The notes under the pieces: model-generated
Told to the model about the DNA's origin: nothing
Database searches by the model: none
What the model saw: only the letters and a program-made list of their open reading frames with translations
Program-made: the position numbers and the translations under genes
NCBI RefSeq assembly: GCF_937891065.1
Contig: NZ_CALAEQ010000147.1
Coordinates: 1 to 55,794 of the forward strand
Length of the DNA: 55,794 nucleotides
Origin: an uncultured Lutibacter sp.
GTDB taxonomy: Bacteria > Bacteroidota > Bacteroidia > Flavobacteriales > Flavobacteriaceae
Direction: 5' to 3'
Shown: positions 44,020 through 52,111 of the stretch, one piece after another
Numbering within the stretch: the stretch's first letter is position 1
How the letters are laid out: the number at the start of each line of letters is the position of its first letter

Positions 44020-46023
44020 ATGACGACTTTAAATTCAAGAATACCAGAAGGTCCAATAAAAGATAAATGGACATTATATAAAGATCACATTGACTTAGTA
44101 AACCCTGCAAACAAGCGTAATATTGATATTATAGTTGTTGGAACAGGTTTAGCAGGAGGTTCAGCCGCTGCTACTTTAGCTGAGTTAGGATATAACGTAA
44201 AAGCATTTGCTTACCAAGATTCTCCACGTAGAGCGCATTCAATTGCAGCACAGGGAGGTATTAACGCAGCAAAAAATTATATGGGCGATGGAGATTCAAA
44301 CTATCGTTTATTTTATGACACTGTAAAAGGTGGAGATTACCGTTCACGTGAAGCAAACGTTCATCGTTTGGCTGAAGTTTCGGGAGCAATTATTGACCAA
44401 TGCGTTGCACAAGGTGTTCCTTTTGCACGTGATTATGGTGGATTGTTAGACAACCGTTCATTTGGTGGTGTATTAGTTTCTAGAACTTTTTACGCAAAAG
44501 GACAAACAGGACAACAATTATTATTAGGATGTTATTCAGCAATGAACCGTCAAATTGCTCGTGGAAAGATTGAAATGTTCAATCGTCACGAAATGTTAGA
44601 CGTTGTAAAAATTGATGGAAAAGCAAGAGGTATTATTGCACGTGATTTAATTACTGGTGAAATTGAGCGTCATTCAGCTCACGCGGTAGTTATTGCAACT
44701 GGTGGTTATGGAAATGTTTATTTCTTATCAACCAATGCTATGGGTTCTAATGCAACTGCAGCTTGGAAAATTCATAAAAAAGGAGCGTATTTCGCAAATC
44801 CTTGTTTTACACAAATTCACCCAACGTGTATTCCACGTTCAGGAGATTACCAATCTAAATTAACGTTAATGTCTGAATCATTACGTAATGATGGTAGAAT
44901 TTGGGTTCCTAAGAAAATAGAAGATGCGAAAGCAATTCAACAAGGCAACTTAAAACCAACTGCTATTGTTGAAGAAGATAGAGATTATTTCTTAGAAAGA
45001 AGATATCCTGCTTATGGGAATTTAGTTCCTAGAGATGTTGCTTCAAGAGCAGCTAAAGAGCGTTGTGACGCAGGTCACGGAGTTAATGCAACGGGAGAAG
45101 CTGTTTATTTAGATTTTGCTGCTGCCATTAATCGTTATGGTAGTACAAAAGCTAAAATTTCTGGAAATCAAAATCCTTCAAAAGAAGAAATTATAACATT
45201 AGGTGAAGCTGTTATTGAAGAAAAATACGGAAACTTATTCCAAATGTATGAGAAAATTATAGATGAAAATCCATACAAAACACCTATGATGATTTATCCT
45301 GCAACCCACTATACAATGGGTGGTGTTTGGGTTGATTATAACTTAATGACAACCGTTCCTGGTTTATACTGTATTGGTGAAGCAAACTTCTCTGATCACG
45401 GAGCAAACAGATTGGGAGCTTCTGCTTTAATGCAAGGTTTGGCCGATGGATATTTTGTACTGCCTTATACTATTGGTGATTATTTAGCCGATGATATTAG
45501 AACTGGAAAAATACCAACAGATTCTCCAGAATTTGATGAAGTTGAAAAATCTGTAAAAGATCAATTAGATTTCTTCATCAATAATGAAGGAACACATTCA
45601 GTAGATTATTTCCATAAAAAACTTGGTTTAGTGATGTGGAATAAAGTTGGAATGGCTCGTAATGAAAAAGGACTAAAAGAAGCGATTAAAGAAATTCAAG
45701 ATATACGTAAAGATTTCTGGAAAAACGTTAAAGTTCCTGGTGATTTGAATGAAATGAATCCTGAATTAGAAAAAGCAGGTAGAGTAGCAGATTTCTTGGA
45801 ATTAGGAGAATTATTTGCGAAAGATGCTTTAGAGCGTGAAGAATCTTGTGGAGGTCATTTCCGTGAAGAGCATATTACAGAAGATGGTGAAGCTAAACGT
45901 GATGACAAAAATTTTGCTTACGTTGCGGCTTGGGAATACACAGGAAAACCTAGTGAAGCAATTTTGCATAAAGAAGAATTAGAATTTAAAGATATCGAAT
46001 TAAAAACTCGTTCATACAAATAA
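44020..46023 (+). CDS. sdhA: Succinate dehydrogenase flavoprotein subunit, copy 2
   Basis: Oxidises succinate to fumarate in the TCA cycle. 667 residues: [16 protein letters not shown] (FAD fold), [19 protein letters not shown] (covalent FAD His), [29 protein letters not shown] (substrate Arg) and CGGHFREEH. Sequence and length fit the common Bacteroidetes SdhA, so this is taken as the housekeeping copy. Confidence 0.96.
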   Translation: MTTLNSRIPEGPIKDKWTLYKDHIDLVNPANKRNIDIIVVGTGLAGGSAAATLAELGYNVKAFAYQDSPRRAHSIAAQGGINAAKNYMGDGDSNYRLFYDTVKGGDYRSREANVHRLAEVSGAIIDQCVAQGVPFARDYGGLLDNRSFGGVLVSRTFYAKGQTGQQLLLGCYSAMNRQIARGKIEMFNRHEMLDVVKIDGKARGIIARDLITGEIERHSAHAVVIATGGYGNVYFLSTNAMGSNATAAWKIHKKGAYFANPCFTQIHPTCIPRSGDYQSKLTLMSESLRNDGRIWVPKKIEDAKAIQQGNLKPTAIVEEDRDYFLERRYPAYGNLVPRDVASRAAKERCDAGHGVNATGEAVYLDFAAAINRYGSTKAKISGNQNPSKEEIITLGEAVIEEKYGNLFQMYEKIIDENPYKTPMMIYPATHYTMGGVWVDYNLMTTVPGLYCIGEANFSDHGANRLGASALMQGLADGYFVLPYTIGDYLADDIRTGKIPTDSPEFDEVEKSVKDQLDFFINNEGTHSVDYFHKKLGLVMWNKVGMARNEKGLKEAIKEIQDIRKDFWKNVKVPGDLNEMNPELEKAGRVADFLELGELFAKDALEREESCGGHFREEHITEDGEAKRDDKNFAYVAAWEYTGKPSEAILHKEELEFKDIELKTRSYK

Positions 46024-46033
46024 GAAAGACATT

Positions 46034-46777
46034 ATGAATTTAACGTTAAAAATTTGGAGACAAAAAGGACCTCAAGATAAGGGGCAAATGGTCGAATATA
46101 AAGTTACCGATATTTCAGAACACATGTCGTTCTTAGAAATGATGGATGTTTTAAATGAAAGTTTGGTAGCTAAAGATGAAGTGCCAATTGCATTTGATCA
46201 TGATTGTAGAGAAGGTATTTGTGGAATGTGTTCATTACACATAAACGGAGAACCTCACGGTCCAGATCGTGGAATTACAACGTGTCAGTTACATATGCGT
46301 ACTTTTAAAGACGGTGATACTATTTATATTGAACCTTGGAGAGCAAAAGCTTTTCCGGTAATTAAAGATTTAGTAGTAGACCGTATGGCTTTTGAACGTA
46401 TTCAACAAGCAGGTGGTTACATTTCAGTAAATACTTCTGGAAATACGCAAGATGCAAATGCAATTCCTATTTCTAAATACAATGCAGATTTATCTATGGA
46501 TGCTGCTGCTTGTATTGGTTGTGGAGCCTGTGTTGCTAGTTGTAAAAACTCTAGCGCCATGTTATTTGTTGCAGCAAAAGTTTCGCAATTTGCTTTGTTG
46601 CCACAAGGTAAAGTAGAAGCAAAAGACCGTGTACTTAATATGGTTGCACAAATGGATTTAGAAGGATTTGGTAACTGTACCAATACTGGAGCTTGTGAAG
46701 TTGAATGTCCAAAAAGTATTTCATTAGAAAATATTGCACGTATGAACCGTGAGTATTTAAAAGCAAGTATTATATAG
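46034..46777 (+). CDS. sdhB: Succinate dehydrogenase iron-sulfur subunit, copy 2
   Basis: 247 residues. Cluster ligands: [17 protein letters not shown] and TTCQLHM for 2Fe-2[17 protein letters not shown] for 4Fe-4[16 protein letters not shown] for 3Fe-4S. Same length as copy 1. Last gene of the plus-strand operon, followed by a GAAA-looped terminator. Confidence 0.96.
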   Translation: MNLTLKIWRQKGPQDKGQMVEYKVTDISEHMSFLEMMDVLNESLVAKDEVPIAFDHDCREGICGMCSLHINGEPHGPDRGITTCQLHMRTFKDGDTIYIEPWRAKAFPVIKDLVVDRMAFERIQQAGGYISVNTSGNTQDANAIPISKYNADLSMDAAACIGCGACVASCKNSSAMLFVAAKVSQFALLPQGKVEAKDRVLNMVAQMDLEGFGNCTNTGACEVECPKSISLENIARMNREYLKASII

Positions 46778-46802
46778 TTATATATTAAGTGGTAAATTCA
46801 AT

Positions 46803-46837
46803 AAAAAAACCTGTTTCAGAAATGAGACAGGTTTTTT
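46803..46837 (+). terminator. Terminator after plus-strand sdhB
   Basis: ACCTGTTTCA-GAAA-TGAGACAGGT stem with one G-T pair, flanked by A- and T-runs. Confidence 0.9.
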
Positions 46838-46928
46838 GTTTACAAAAGATATTTAATAAAGCGAAGATTTAGTATTTTTAGAAACGATTTCATTACCACA
46901 GTATATTTTTAATTTAACTCAGAAATTA

Positions 46929-48086
46929 ATGCTTAATTTTAATAAAGTTTTTCAATCAAAATTACCAGAAATACCAACTTCAATATTTGCTATTATGAGC
47001 GGTTTGGCAACACAACATAATGCTCTTAATTTATCACAAGGTTTTCCTGATTTTGAAAGTGATGCAAAGCTTATTAAACTAGTAAATAGTGCAATGATGA
47101 ATGGAAAAAATCAATATGCGCCAATGCCTGGTATTATTAGTTTAAGAGAGCAAATAGCTCAGAAAACAGAAAGTTTATATAAAGTATCCTACAATCCAGA
47201 AACCGAAATTACTATTACAGCAGGCGCAACACAAGCGATTTTCACAGTAATTGCTGCTACAGTTTCAAAAGGTGATGAGGTTATTATTTTTAAACCTGCA
47301 TATGATTGTTATGAACCAACTATTGAACTTTTTGGAGGAAAAACAGTTGCAATTCAATTAGATCCAGAAGATTTTAAAATTAATTGGGAAGAAGTAAAAG
47401 GTTTAATTACGGATAAAACGAAGATGATTATCATTAATACACCACACAATCCTTCAGGAAGAATTTTGTCTAAAAAAGATATGTTGCAATTAGAAACTTT
47501 ACTACGAAACACCAACATTTTATTGTTAAGTGATGAGGTGTATGAACATATTATTTTTGATGGTGAACAACATCAATCTGCAGCGTTGTTTCCAGCATTA
47601 GCTGAAAGATCTTTTATAATAGCTTCCTTCGGAAAAACTTTTCATAACACAGGCTGGAAAATGGGGTATTGTATTGCTCCAGCACAGTTAACAAAAGAAT
47701 TTAGGAAAGTACACCAGTTTAATGTGTTTAGTGCAAATCATCCTATTCAAGTTGCATTAGCTGAATATTTAAAAACACCTAGTAATTATTTAGAGTTAGG
47801 AAATTTTTATCAGCAAAAAAGAGATTTGTTTTTAGATTTAATAAAAGATTCACGTTTTGAGTTTTCGCCTTCTAAAGGAACCTATTTTCAATTACTTAAT
47901 TTTAAAAATATAACTCAAGAAAGTGATTACGATTTTGCAGTAAGATTAACAAAAGAACAAAAAATAGCATCAATACCAATTTCGGTATTTAATAATGAAA
48001 ATTATGATACTAAAGTATTGCGTTTTTGCTTTGCTAAAACTGAAGAAACATTAAAAAGAGCAGCCGAAATATTAAACAAAATCTAG
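46929..48086 (+). CDS. PLP-dependent aminotransferase, methionine/glutamine (YbdL/KAT) type
   Basis: 385 residues, fold type I. Motifs: GFPDFESD near the N-terminus, NTPHNPSGRIL, LSDEVYEHIIFDG, and the PLP lysine in IIASFGKTFHNTGWKMGYC. The closest group by motif is the methionine aminotransferase / kynurenine aminotransferase family. A nitrilase-type omega-amidase is encoded nearby on the same strand, the partner that removes the keto-acid amides such transaminases make. Its end overlaps the convergent GNAT gene by 15 bases. Confidence 0.9.
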   Translation: MLNFNKVFQSKLPEIPTSIFAIMSGLATQHNALNLSQGFPDFESDAKLIKLVNSAMMNGKNQYAPMPGIISLREQIAQKTESLYKVSYNPETEITITAGATQAIFTVIAATVSKGDEVIIFKPAYDCYEPTIELFGGKTVAIQLDPEDFKINWEEVKGLITDKTKMIIINTPHNPSGRILSKKDMLQLETLLRNTNILLLSDEVYEHIIFDGEQHQSAALFPALAERSFIIASFGKTFHNTGWKMGYCIAPAQLTKEFRKVHQFNVFSANHPIQVALAEYLKTPSNYLELGNFYQQKRDLFLDLIKDSRFEFSPSKGTYFQLLNFKNITQESDYDFAVRLTKEQKIASIPISVFNNENYDTKVLRFCFAKTEETLKRAAEILNKI

Positions 48087-48590
48087 TTTCATTAGCCAAT
48101 CGGTTTGTTTGTCATTTCCAATATAGTAAAAATGAGTATCAAACTTTTTGAAATTATAACGCTCATAAAACCGAATTGCAGCTAAATTTTTTTCCCAAAC
48201 GCCGAGCCATAGAAAAGAAACTTGTTTAGTTTTTACAATTCTAATTATTTCTAATAAAATATGTTTTCCTAATTGTTTATTTTGGAATTTTTTTAAAACA
48301 TAAATACGTTCAAGTTCTATAGTTTTTTTATTAAATTTTTCTGTTTGAGCTTCGTTTTCATTTAATTTAAAATAACCAACAAGTTCATTTTTGAAATAAG
48401 TAAAATAAAAAGTAGAATTAGAATTTAAAAGCTCAGATTTTATTTTCTCTTGACTAAATGCAAAATCAATATAGCTATTAAAATCTAGTGGATTATTATC
48501 TTTTTCAAAAGCATTAATAAAAGTTGATTTTGATATTTCTACAAGTTTTACTAAATTTTCAAGGGTACATTTTTTAAAAGATAAATCCAT
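48072..48590 (-). CDS. GNAT-family N-acetyltransferase
   Basis: 172 residues. The acetyl-CoA loop is ERIYVLKKFQNKQLGKHILLE (R/Q-x-x-G/K variant), then FLWLGVWEKNLAAIRFYERY, the family's motif B. N-terminal strand-helix KKCTLENLVKLVEISKSTF. Substrate unknown. Convergent with the aminotransferase gene, sharing 15 bases at the 3' ends without a terminator, and divergent from the nitrilase gene. Confidence 0.88.
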   Translation of the reverse strand: MDLSFKKCTLENLVKLVEISKSTFINAFEKDNNPLDFNSYIDFAFSQEKIKSELLNSNSTFYFTYFKNELVGYFKLNENEAQTEKFNKKTIELERIYVLKKFQNKQLGKHILLEIIRIVKTKQVSFLWLGVWEKNLAAIRFYERYNFKKFDTHFYYIGNDKQTDWLMKLDFV

Positions 48591-48688
48591 TTTCCATAAA
48601 TTTTATTTCTTATGTTGGTTTGATATTTGAAAAATTAAATTACAAATTAAATTTTAAATCATTCACTGAAATAGTGTAATTTTATCAC

Positions 48689-49468
48689 ATGCAATCACAA
48701 CTTAAAATAGTATTGGTTCAGGCCAATTTAGTTTGGCATAACGCTGAACAAAACAGAATTCAATTTGCGAAAAAAATAAATGCAATTAAGGGAAATGTTG
48801 ATTTAATAGTCTTACCCGAAATGTTTACAACAGGTTTCAGTTTGCTTCCTAAAACAATTGCTGAATCTATGAAAGGTGAAACTGTTGAATGGATGCAAAA
48901 AATTGCTTCAGAAAATAACACTGCAATTGCGGGAAGTATTATTATTTTAGAAGAAGGAAATTATTATAACCGCTTTTTATTTGTGCATCCTTCAGGAGAA
49001 ATTAATACATACGACAAACGACATTTATTTACCTTGGCAGGAGAAGATAAAGTGTACACTTCTGGAAAAGAAAAAACAATAGTGAATTATAAAGGGTGGA
49101 AAATTTGTTTGCTTGTTTGTTATGATTTACGTTTTCCGGTTTGGGCAAGAAATGTTGAAGATTATGATGTATTGTTATATGTTGCAAACTGGCCAAAACC
49201 AAGAATTGCTGCTTGGGATGCTTTGTTAAAAGCACGTGCTATAGAAAATTTGAGTTATACAATAGGAGTAAATAGAGTAGGTGTTGACGAAAACAAACAT
49301 GAATACAGCGGTCATTCGGTAGCTTATGATGGTTTAGGTAAAAAATTAACTCATATTAAAACAAATATTGAAGATAAAGCAATTGTCACTTTAAACAAAA
49401 AGCACATAGCTGAGGTTAGAAATAAGTTCAATTTTTTGAACGATAAAGATACTTTTGAGATTAATTAA
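48689..49468 (+). CDS. Carbon-nitrogen hydrolase, omega-amidase (YafV/NIT2) type
   Basis: 259 residues. The catalytic triad is visible: Glu in VLPEMFTTGFS, Lys in YDKRHLFTLAGE and Cys in CLLVCYDLRFPVWARN. It hydrolyses alpha-ketoglutaramate or alpha-ketosuccinamate to the keto acid and ammonia. This fits a glutamine/methionine transaminase - omega-amidase salvage route with the aminotransferase gene at 46929. Followed by a long hairpin. Confidence 0.91.
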   Translation: MQSQLKIVLVQANLVWHNAEQNRIQFAKKINAIKGNVDLIVLPEMFTTGFSLLPKTIAESMKGETVEWMQKIASENNTAIAGSIIILEEGNYYNRFLFVHPSGEINTYDKRHLFTLAGEDKVYTSGKEKTIVNYKGWKICLLVCYDLRFPVWARNVEDYDVLLYVANWPKPRIAAWDALLKARAIENLSYTIGVNRVGVDENKHEYSGHSVAYDGLGKKLTHIKTNIEDKAIVTLNKKHIAEVRNKFNFLNDKDTFEIN

Positions 49469-49475
49469 GAATAGA

Positions 49476-49533
49476 CGTTTTGCTGAACTTAATTCTTATC
49501 TATATAAGATGTTGAATTAAGTTCAACAAAACG
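49476..49533. repeat. Long inverted repeat between omega-amidase and desaturase genes
   Basis: Twenty-base arms (49476-49495 and 49514-49533) pair with one mismatch (C49483 against A49526) around an 18-base AT-rich loop. It lies between convergent stops at 49468 and 49546. It has no T-run, so it is either a factor-assisted bidirectional terminator or a small mobile or palindromic repeat. Confidence 0.75.
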
Positions 49534-49545
49534 TTTGTTGCTAAT

Positions 49546-50544
49546 TTACAGAATGATAGGATTCAACCATTTAAATTCATACTTAGTATTAGGAACAACA
49601 ATACGCTCAGTAATACGATACATTCTATCTGGTAATTTCATTAAATAATCTCTTGCTTTTTCAGCTTCTGAAGTTAAGCCTGTAATTTTATCAATTTCCC
49701 AAATGGTATTTAGTTTTTTAATAATATCAACATAATCGAAGCCTGTATATACACCTGCTCTTTGAGCCACTATTGAAAATTGATCAAATAAACTGCCTTT
49801 TTCTTCTCCAGAATGTCTTAAATGCATCGCTGGCATCACAATTTTATGTTTCATCATATATTGAAAAGCCAACATCATTTCACTTGGATCATATTTAAAA
49901 ATTTGTTTCACAAATTCAGTATATGCTAAATGATGACGCATTTCATCTCCAGCAATAATTTTAGACATTTTAGCCAATAATTTATGACCGTTTTTTCGTG
50001 CAATTTTAGCAACATTATTATGTGAAATATAGGTTGCTAATTCTTGAAAACTGGTATAAACAAAGTTTTTATAAGGATCGCGAGCAGTTCCAATATCCAT
50101 TCCGTCAGCAATTAAATGTTGCGTGGTAATTTCAACTTCACGCATGTTTACTCTGCCAGATAGGTACAAATACTTGTTTAGCACATCACCGTGTCTATTT
50201 TCTTCACCAGTCCAAGCACGTATCCATTTTGCCCAACCATTATCTTTTTCTTCGTTTCTAGGTTTTGAAATACCATCAATATCCAACAGCCAAGATTCAT
50301 AGGTTGGAAGCGCTTCTTCAGTAATAGTGTCACCTACTAAAACAGTCCAAAAGTCATTATCTAAATCTTTAGATAATTCTCTTATTTCTTTTACTTCTTC
50401 TATAAAATTTTCGCTTTGTGAATTTGGAAGAAAATCGGTTGGTTGCCAAATTTTTTCTGGAGCAATTAAATATTCATCGACAAAAGTATCTATATTTTTT
50501 TCAAGGGTTAGCATTACCTCTAACCGGATATTGTTTAATGACAT
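49546..50544 (-). CDS. Acyl-ACP desaturase (stearoyl-ACP 9-desaturase type)
   Basis: 332 residues, soluble di-iron enzyme that puts a double bond into acyl-ACP. Iron ligands appear as WTGEENRHGDVL and IIAGDEMRHHLAYTEF, the two ExxH motifs, with an early Glu in LPTYESW. Plant-type FAB2 family. It sits just downstream of plsC (25-base gap), suggesting a membrane-lipid pair. Confidence 0.93.
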   Translation of the reverse strand: MSLNNIRLEVMLTLEKNIDTFVDEYLIAPEKIWQPTDFLPNSQSENFIEEVKEIRELSKDLDNDFWTVLVGDTITEEALPTYESWLLDIDGISKPRNEEKDNGWAKWIRAWTGEENRHGDVLNKYLYLSGRVNMREVEITTQHLIADGMDIGTARDPYKNFVYTSFQELATYISHNNVAKIARKNGHKLLAKMSKIIAGDEMRHHLAYTEFVKQIFKYDPSEMMLAFQYMMKHKIVMPAMHLRHSGEEKGSLFDQFSIVAQRAGVYTGFDYVDIIKKLNTIWEIDKITGLTSEAEKARDYLMKLPDRMYRITERIVVPNTKYEFKWLNPIIL

Positions 50545-50569
50545 GTTTTTGATTTAGTTTAGTAGTTTG

Positions 50570-51301
50570 CTAAATTATGGAATTTTTAATAGAAGTTTCA
50601 ACTTTTTCGAAAAGTTGAGCAAATTCCAAGGAGTCAGCTTTTATAGCTTCATGGAATTCAAAAGTGATTTTTACACCTATTTCTAACGGAAACATTCCTT
50701 TTCTATTAAGCTTCCAACAATTATTAATAGTTACAGGAATAACATAAGCAGACGGTATAAATTTGGTAAGCATTTTTAACCCATTTTCAGAAAAACGTTT
50801 GGGAGCACCATCTTTACTTCTGGTTCCTTCCGGAAAAATAACTGCTGCATACTTATTTTTTTCAATATATTTTCCAAATTCTTTAATGGCGGTTAAAGAC
50901 TGTCTAGGATCTTTTCTATCAATTAAAACAGAACCTCCATGTGTTAAATTATATGAAACCGCTGGGATTCCTTTTCCTAATTCAATTTTAGAAACAAATT
51001 TTGGGTGATGCTTCTTTAAATAACATGAAAGCGGACAAATATCATGCATGCTTTGATGATTGGAAACAATTATTAAAGGAACATTTTTAGGAATAAGATG
51101 TTTACTTATAAATTTAATTCGGGTGCCAAATAAATATAAGAGATATGTAAACGAGCAGTTCATAATATCTACAGCTATTTTATGACCTTTATACTTGAAA
51201 ATATTATAACCTAGCCATTGTAAACCATGGAAAATTAATAAAAGGATACCATAAAAAAGGTAAAAGATAGAAGATAATATATATGATAAAACTGTTTTCA
51301 T
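50570..51301 (-). CDS. plsC: 1-acyl-glycerol-3-phosphate acyltransferase
   Basis: 243 residues, N-terminal membrane segment (SYILSSIFYLFYGILLLIFH). The HxxxxD catalytic motif is VSNHQSMHDICPL and the phosphate-binding motif is IFPEGTRSKDGAPK. Makes phosphatidic acid in the inner membrane. Possibly co-transcribed with the desaturase gene. Confidence 0.92.
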   Translation of the reverse strand: MKTVLSYILSSIFYLFYGILLLIFHGLQWLGYNIFKYKGHKIAVDIMNCSFTYLLYLFGTRIKFISKHLIPKNVPLIIVSNHQSMHDICPLSCYLKKHHPKFVSKIELGKGIPAVSYNLTHGGSVLIDRKDPRQSLTAIKEFGKYIEKNKYAAVIFPEGTRSKDGAPKRFSENGLKMLTKFIPSAYVIPVTINNCWKLNRKGMFPLEIGVKITFEFHEAIKADSLEFAQLFEKVETSIKNSII

Positions 51302-51311
51302 ATTTATGAAA

Positions 51312-51345
51312 AGAAAATCCCAAGCTAAAAAGCTTAGGATTCTTA
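51312..51345 (-). terminator. Hairpin between the small membrane protein gene and plsC
   Basis: Minus-strand AATCCTAAGCT/AGCTTGGGATT stem (one G-T pair) followed by TTCTTTTC; it would end the 51350-51784 transcript before plsC. Confidence 0.65.
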
Positions 51346-51349
51346 TTTT

Positions 51350-51784
51350 TTAATTATTAAACCATAAACTCCAAGGAATCATTCCTAGAATTATCAGTAA
51401 CGCAATTCCATAAAAAATGGTGATTGTTTTAAATTTCCCTGCATCAGTTGTTTTCTTTTTGTGTTTAGAGAATCCAATTGTAATTAATGTAATAGCAATA
51501 ATAATCATTACAGGATGCTCTATTAAAGAGTTTCTTAACTCCTTATTTTTCATAACTTCTCCCATTCCCATAGCTCGCATACTTGTATAAAAAGTAGAAG
51601 TATAAAAAGCAATAAACCCAATAATTAATTGAATATGTGAAGCAATTAAAGCAAATAACGAGATTCGTAAATCTTTAGCATTAAATTCTTTTTTAGAGCT
51701 TAAACCAATTATAGCATTTACAACCGCTATAATTAGAATTAATAGTACAATGTAAGCCCAATAAGAATGAATCATTTTTGTCAT
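51350..51784 (-). CDS. Small four-helix membrane protein with intramembrane histidines
   Basis: 144 residues, four hydrophobic helices. A His lies in or next to each: MIHSYWAYIVLL, IASHIQLIIGFIAFY, LIEHPVMIIIAITLI and GFSKHKKK. This could bind heme b, and I recall Bacteroidetes homologues labelled cytochrome B-like, but no enzymatic role is known to me. It has its own promoter and terminator. Confidence 0.75.
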   Translation of the reverse strand: MTKMIHSYWAYIVLLILIIAVVNAIIGLSSKKEFNAKDLRISLFALIASHIQLIIGFIAFYTSTFYTSMRAMGMGEVMKNKELRNSLIEHPVMIIIAITLITIGFSKHKKKTTDAGKFKTITIFYGIALLIILGMIPWSLWFNN

Positions 51785-51807
51785 AATAGTTAGTTTTAAG
51801 TAGATAG

Positions 51808-51815
51808 CAAATGTA
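51808..51815 (-). promoter_or_regulatory. -7 promoter element for the small membrane protein gene
   Basis: Minus-strand TACATTTG fits TAnnTTTG, 23 bases upstream of the ATG at 51784. Confidence 0.5.
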
Positions 51816-51979
51816 ATAAAATAAAATTGGTTTTATTTTGAAAAAAAATGTTTAAAATTTATAATCATTCGCCATGATTTAATATTATTTCATTAGAAAT
51901 AACAAAATACATGATAAGTAGAAGTGAAAATAATAACAAAAAATTATTTTTCATTAGTGTTTTAAACTATATAAATCGC

Positions 51980-51991
51980 TGATAATTATCA
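51980..51991. promoter_or_regulatory. Possible Crp/Fnr-type site upstream of the TonB receptor
   Basis: Perfect palindrome TGATAATTATCA. It shares the ten-base run AAATCGCTGA with the site before usp (32451-32460). The distance to the receptor's putative -7 box is about 88 bases, so it is not at the class II position and is less secure than the other two sites. Confidence 0.4.
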
Positions 51992-52111
51992 TATTTCACT
52001 AATAAAAAAGAGTAATTAGTGCTCTATAAGCTGTTTTTTTTTCTCATTTTTTAAGATAATTAGAAAAAATGTGTATTTTGCGCTTCTAATAATCAATACT
52101 ATAAGGATATT

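Larger units (their letters stand above)
51785..52111. other. 327-base intergenic region upstream of the TonB receptor
   Basis: Very AT-rich. It holds the promoter of the left gene, a TGA-N6-TCA palindrome at 51980-51991, a second inverted repeat CACTAAT/ATTAGTG at 51997-52021, and an imperfect -7 box (TATTTTG at 52074-52080, one base short of TAnnTTTG) before the receptor gene. No small gene is seen. Confidence 0.6.
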
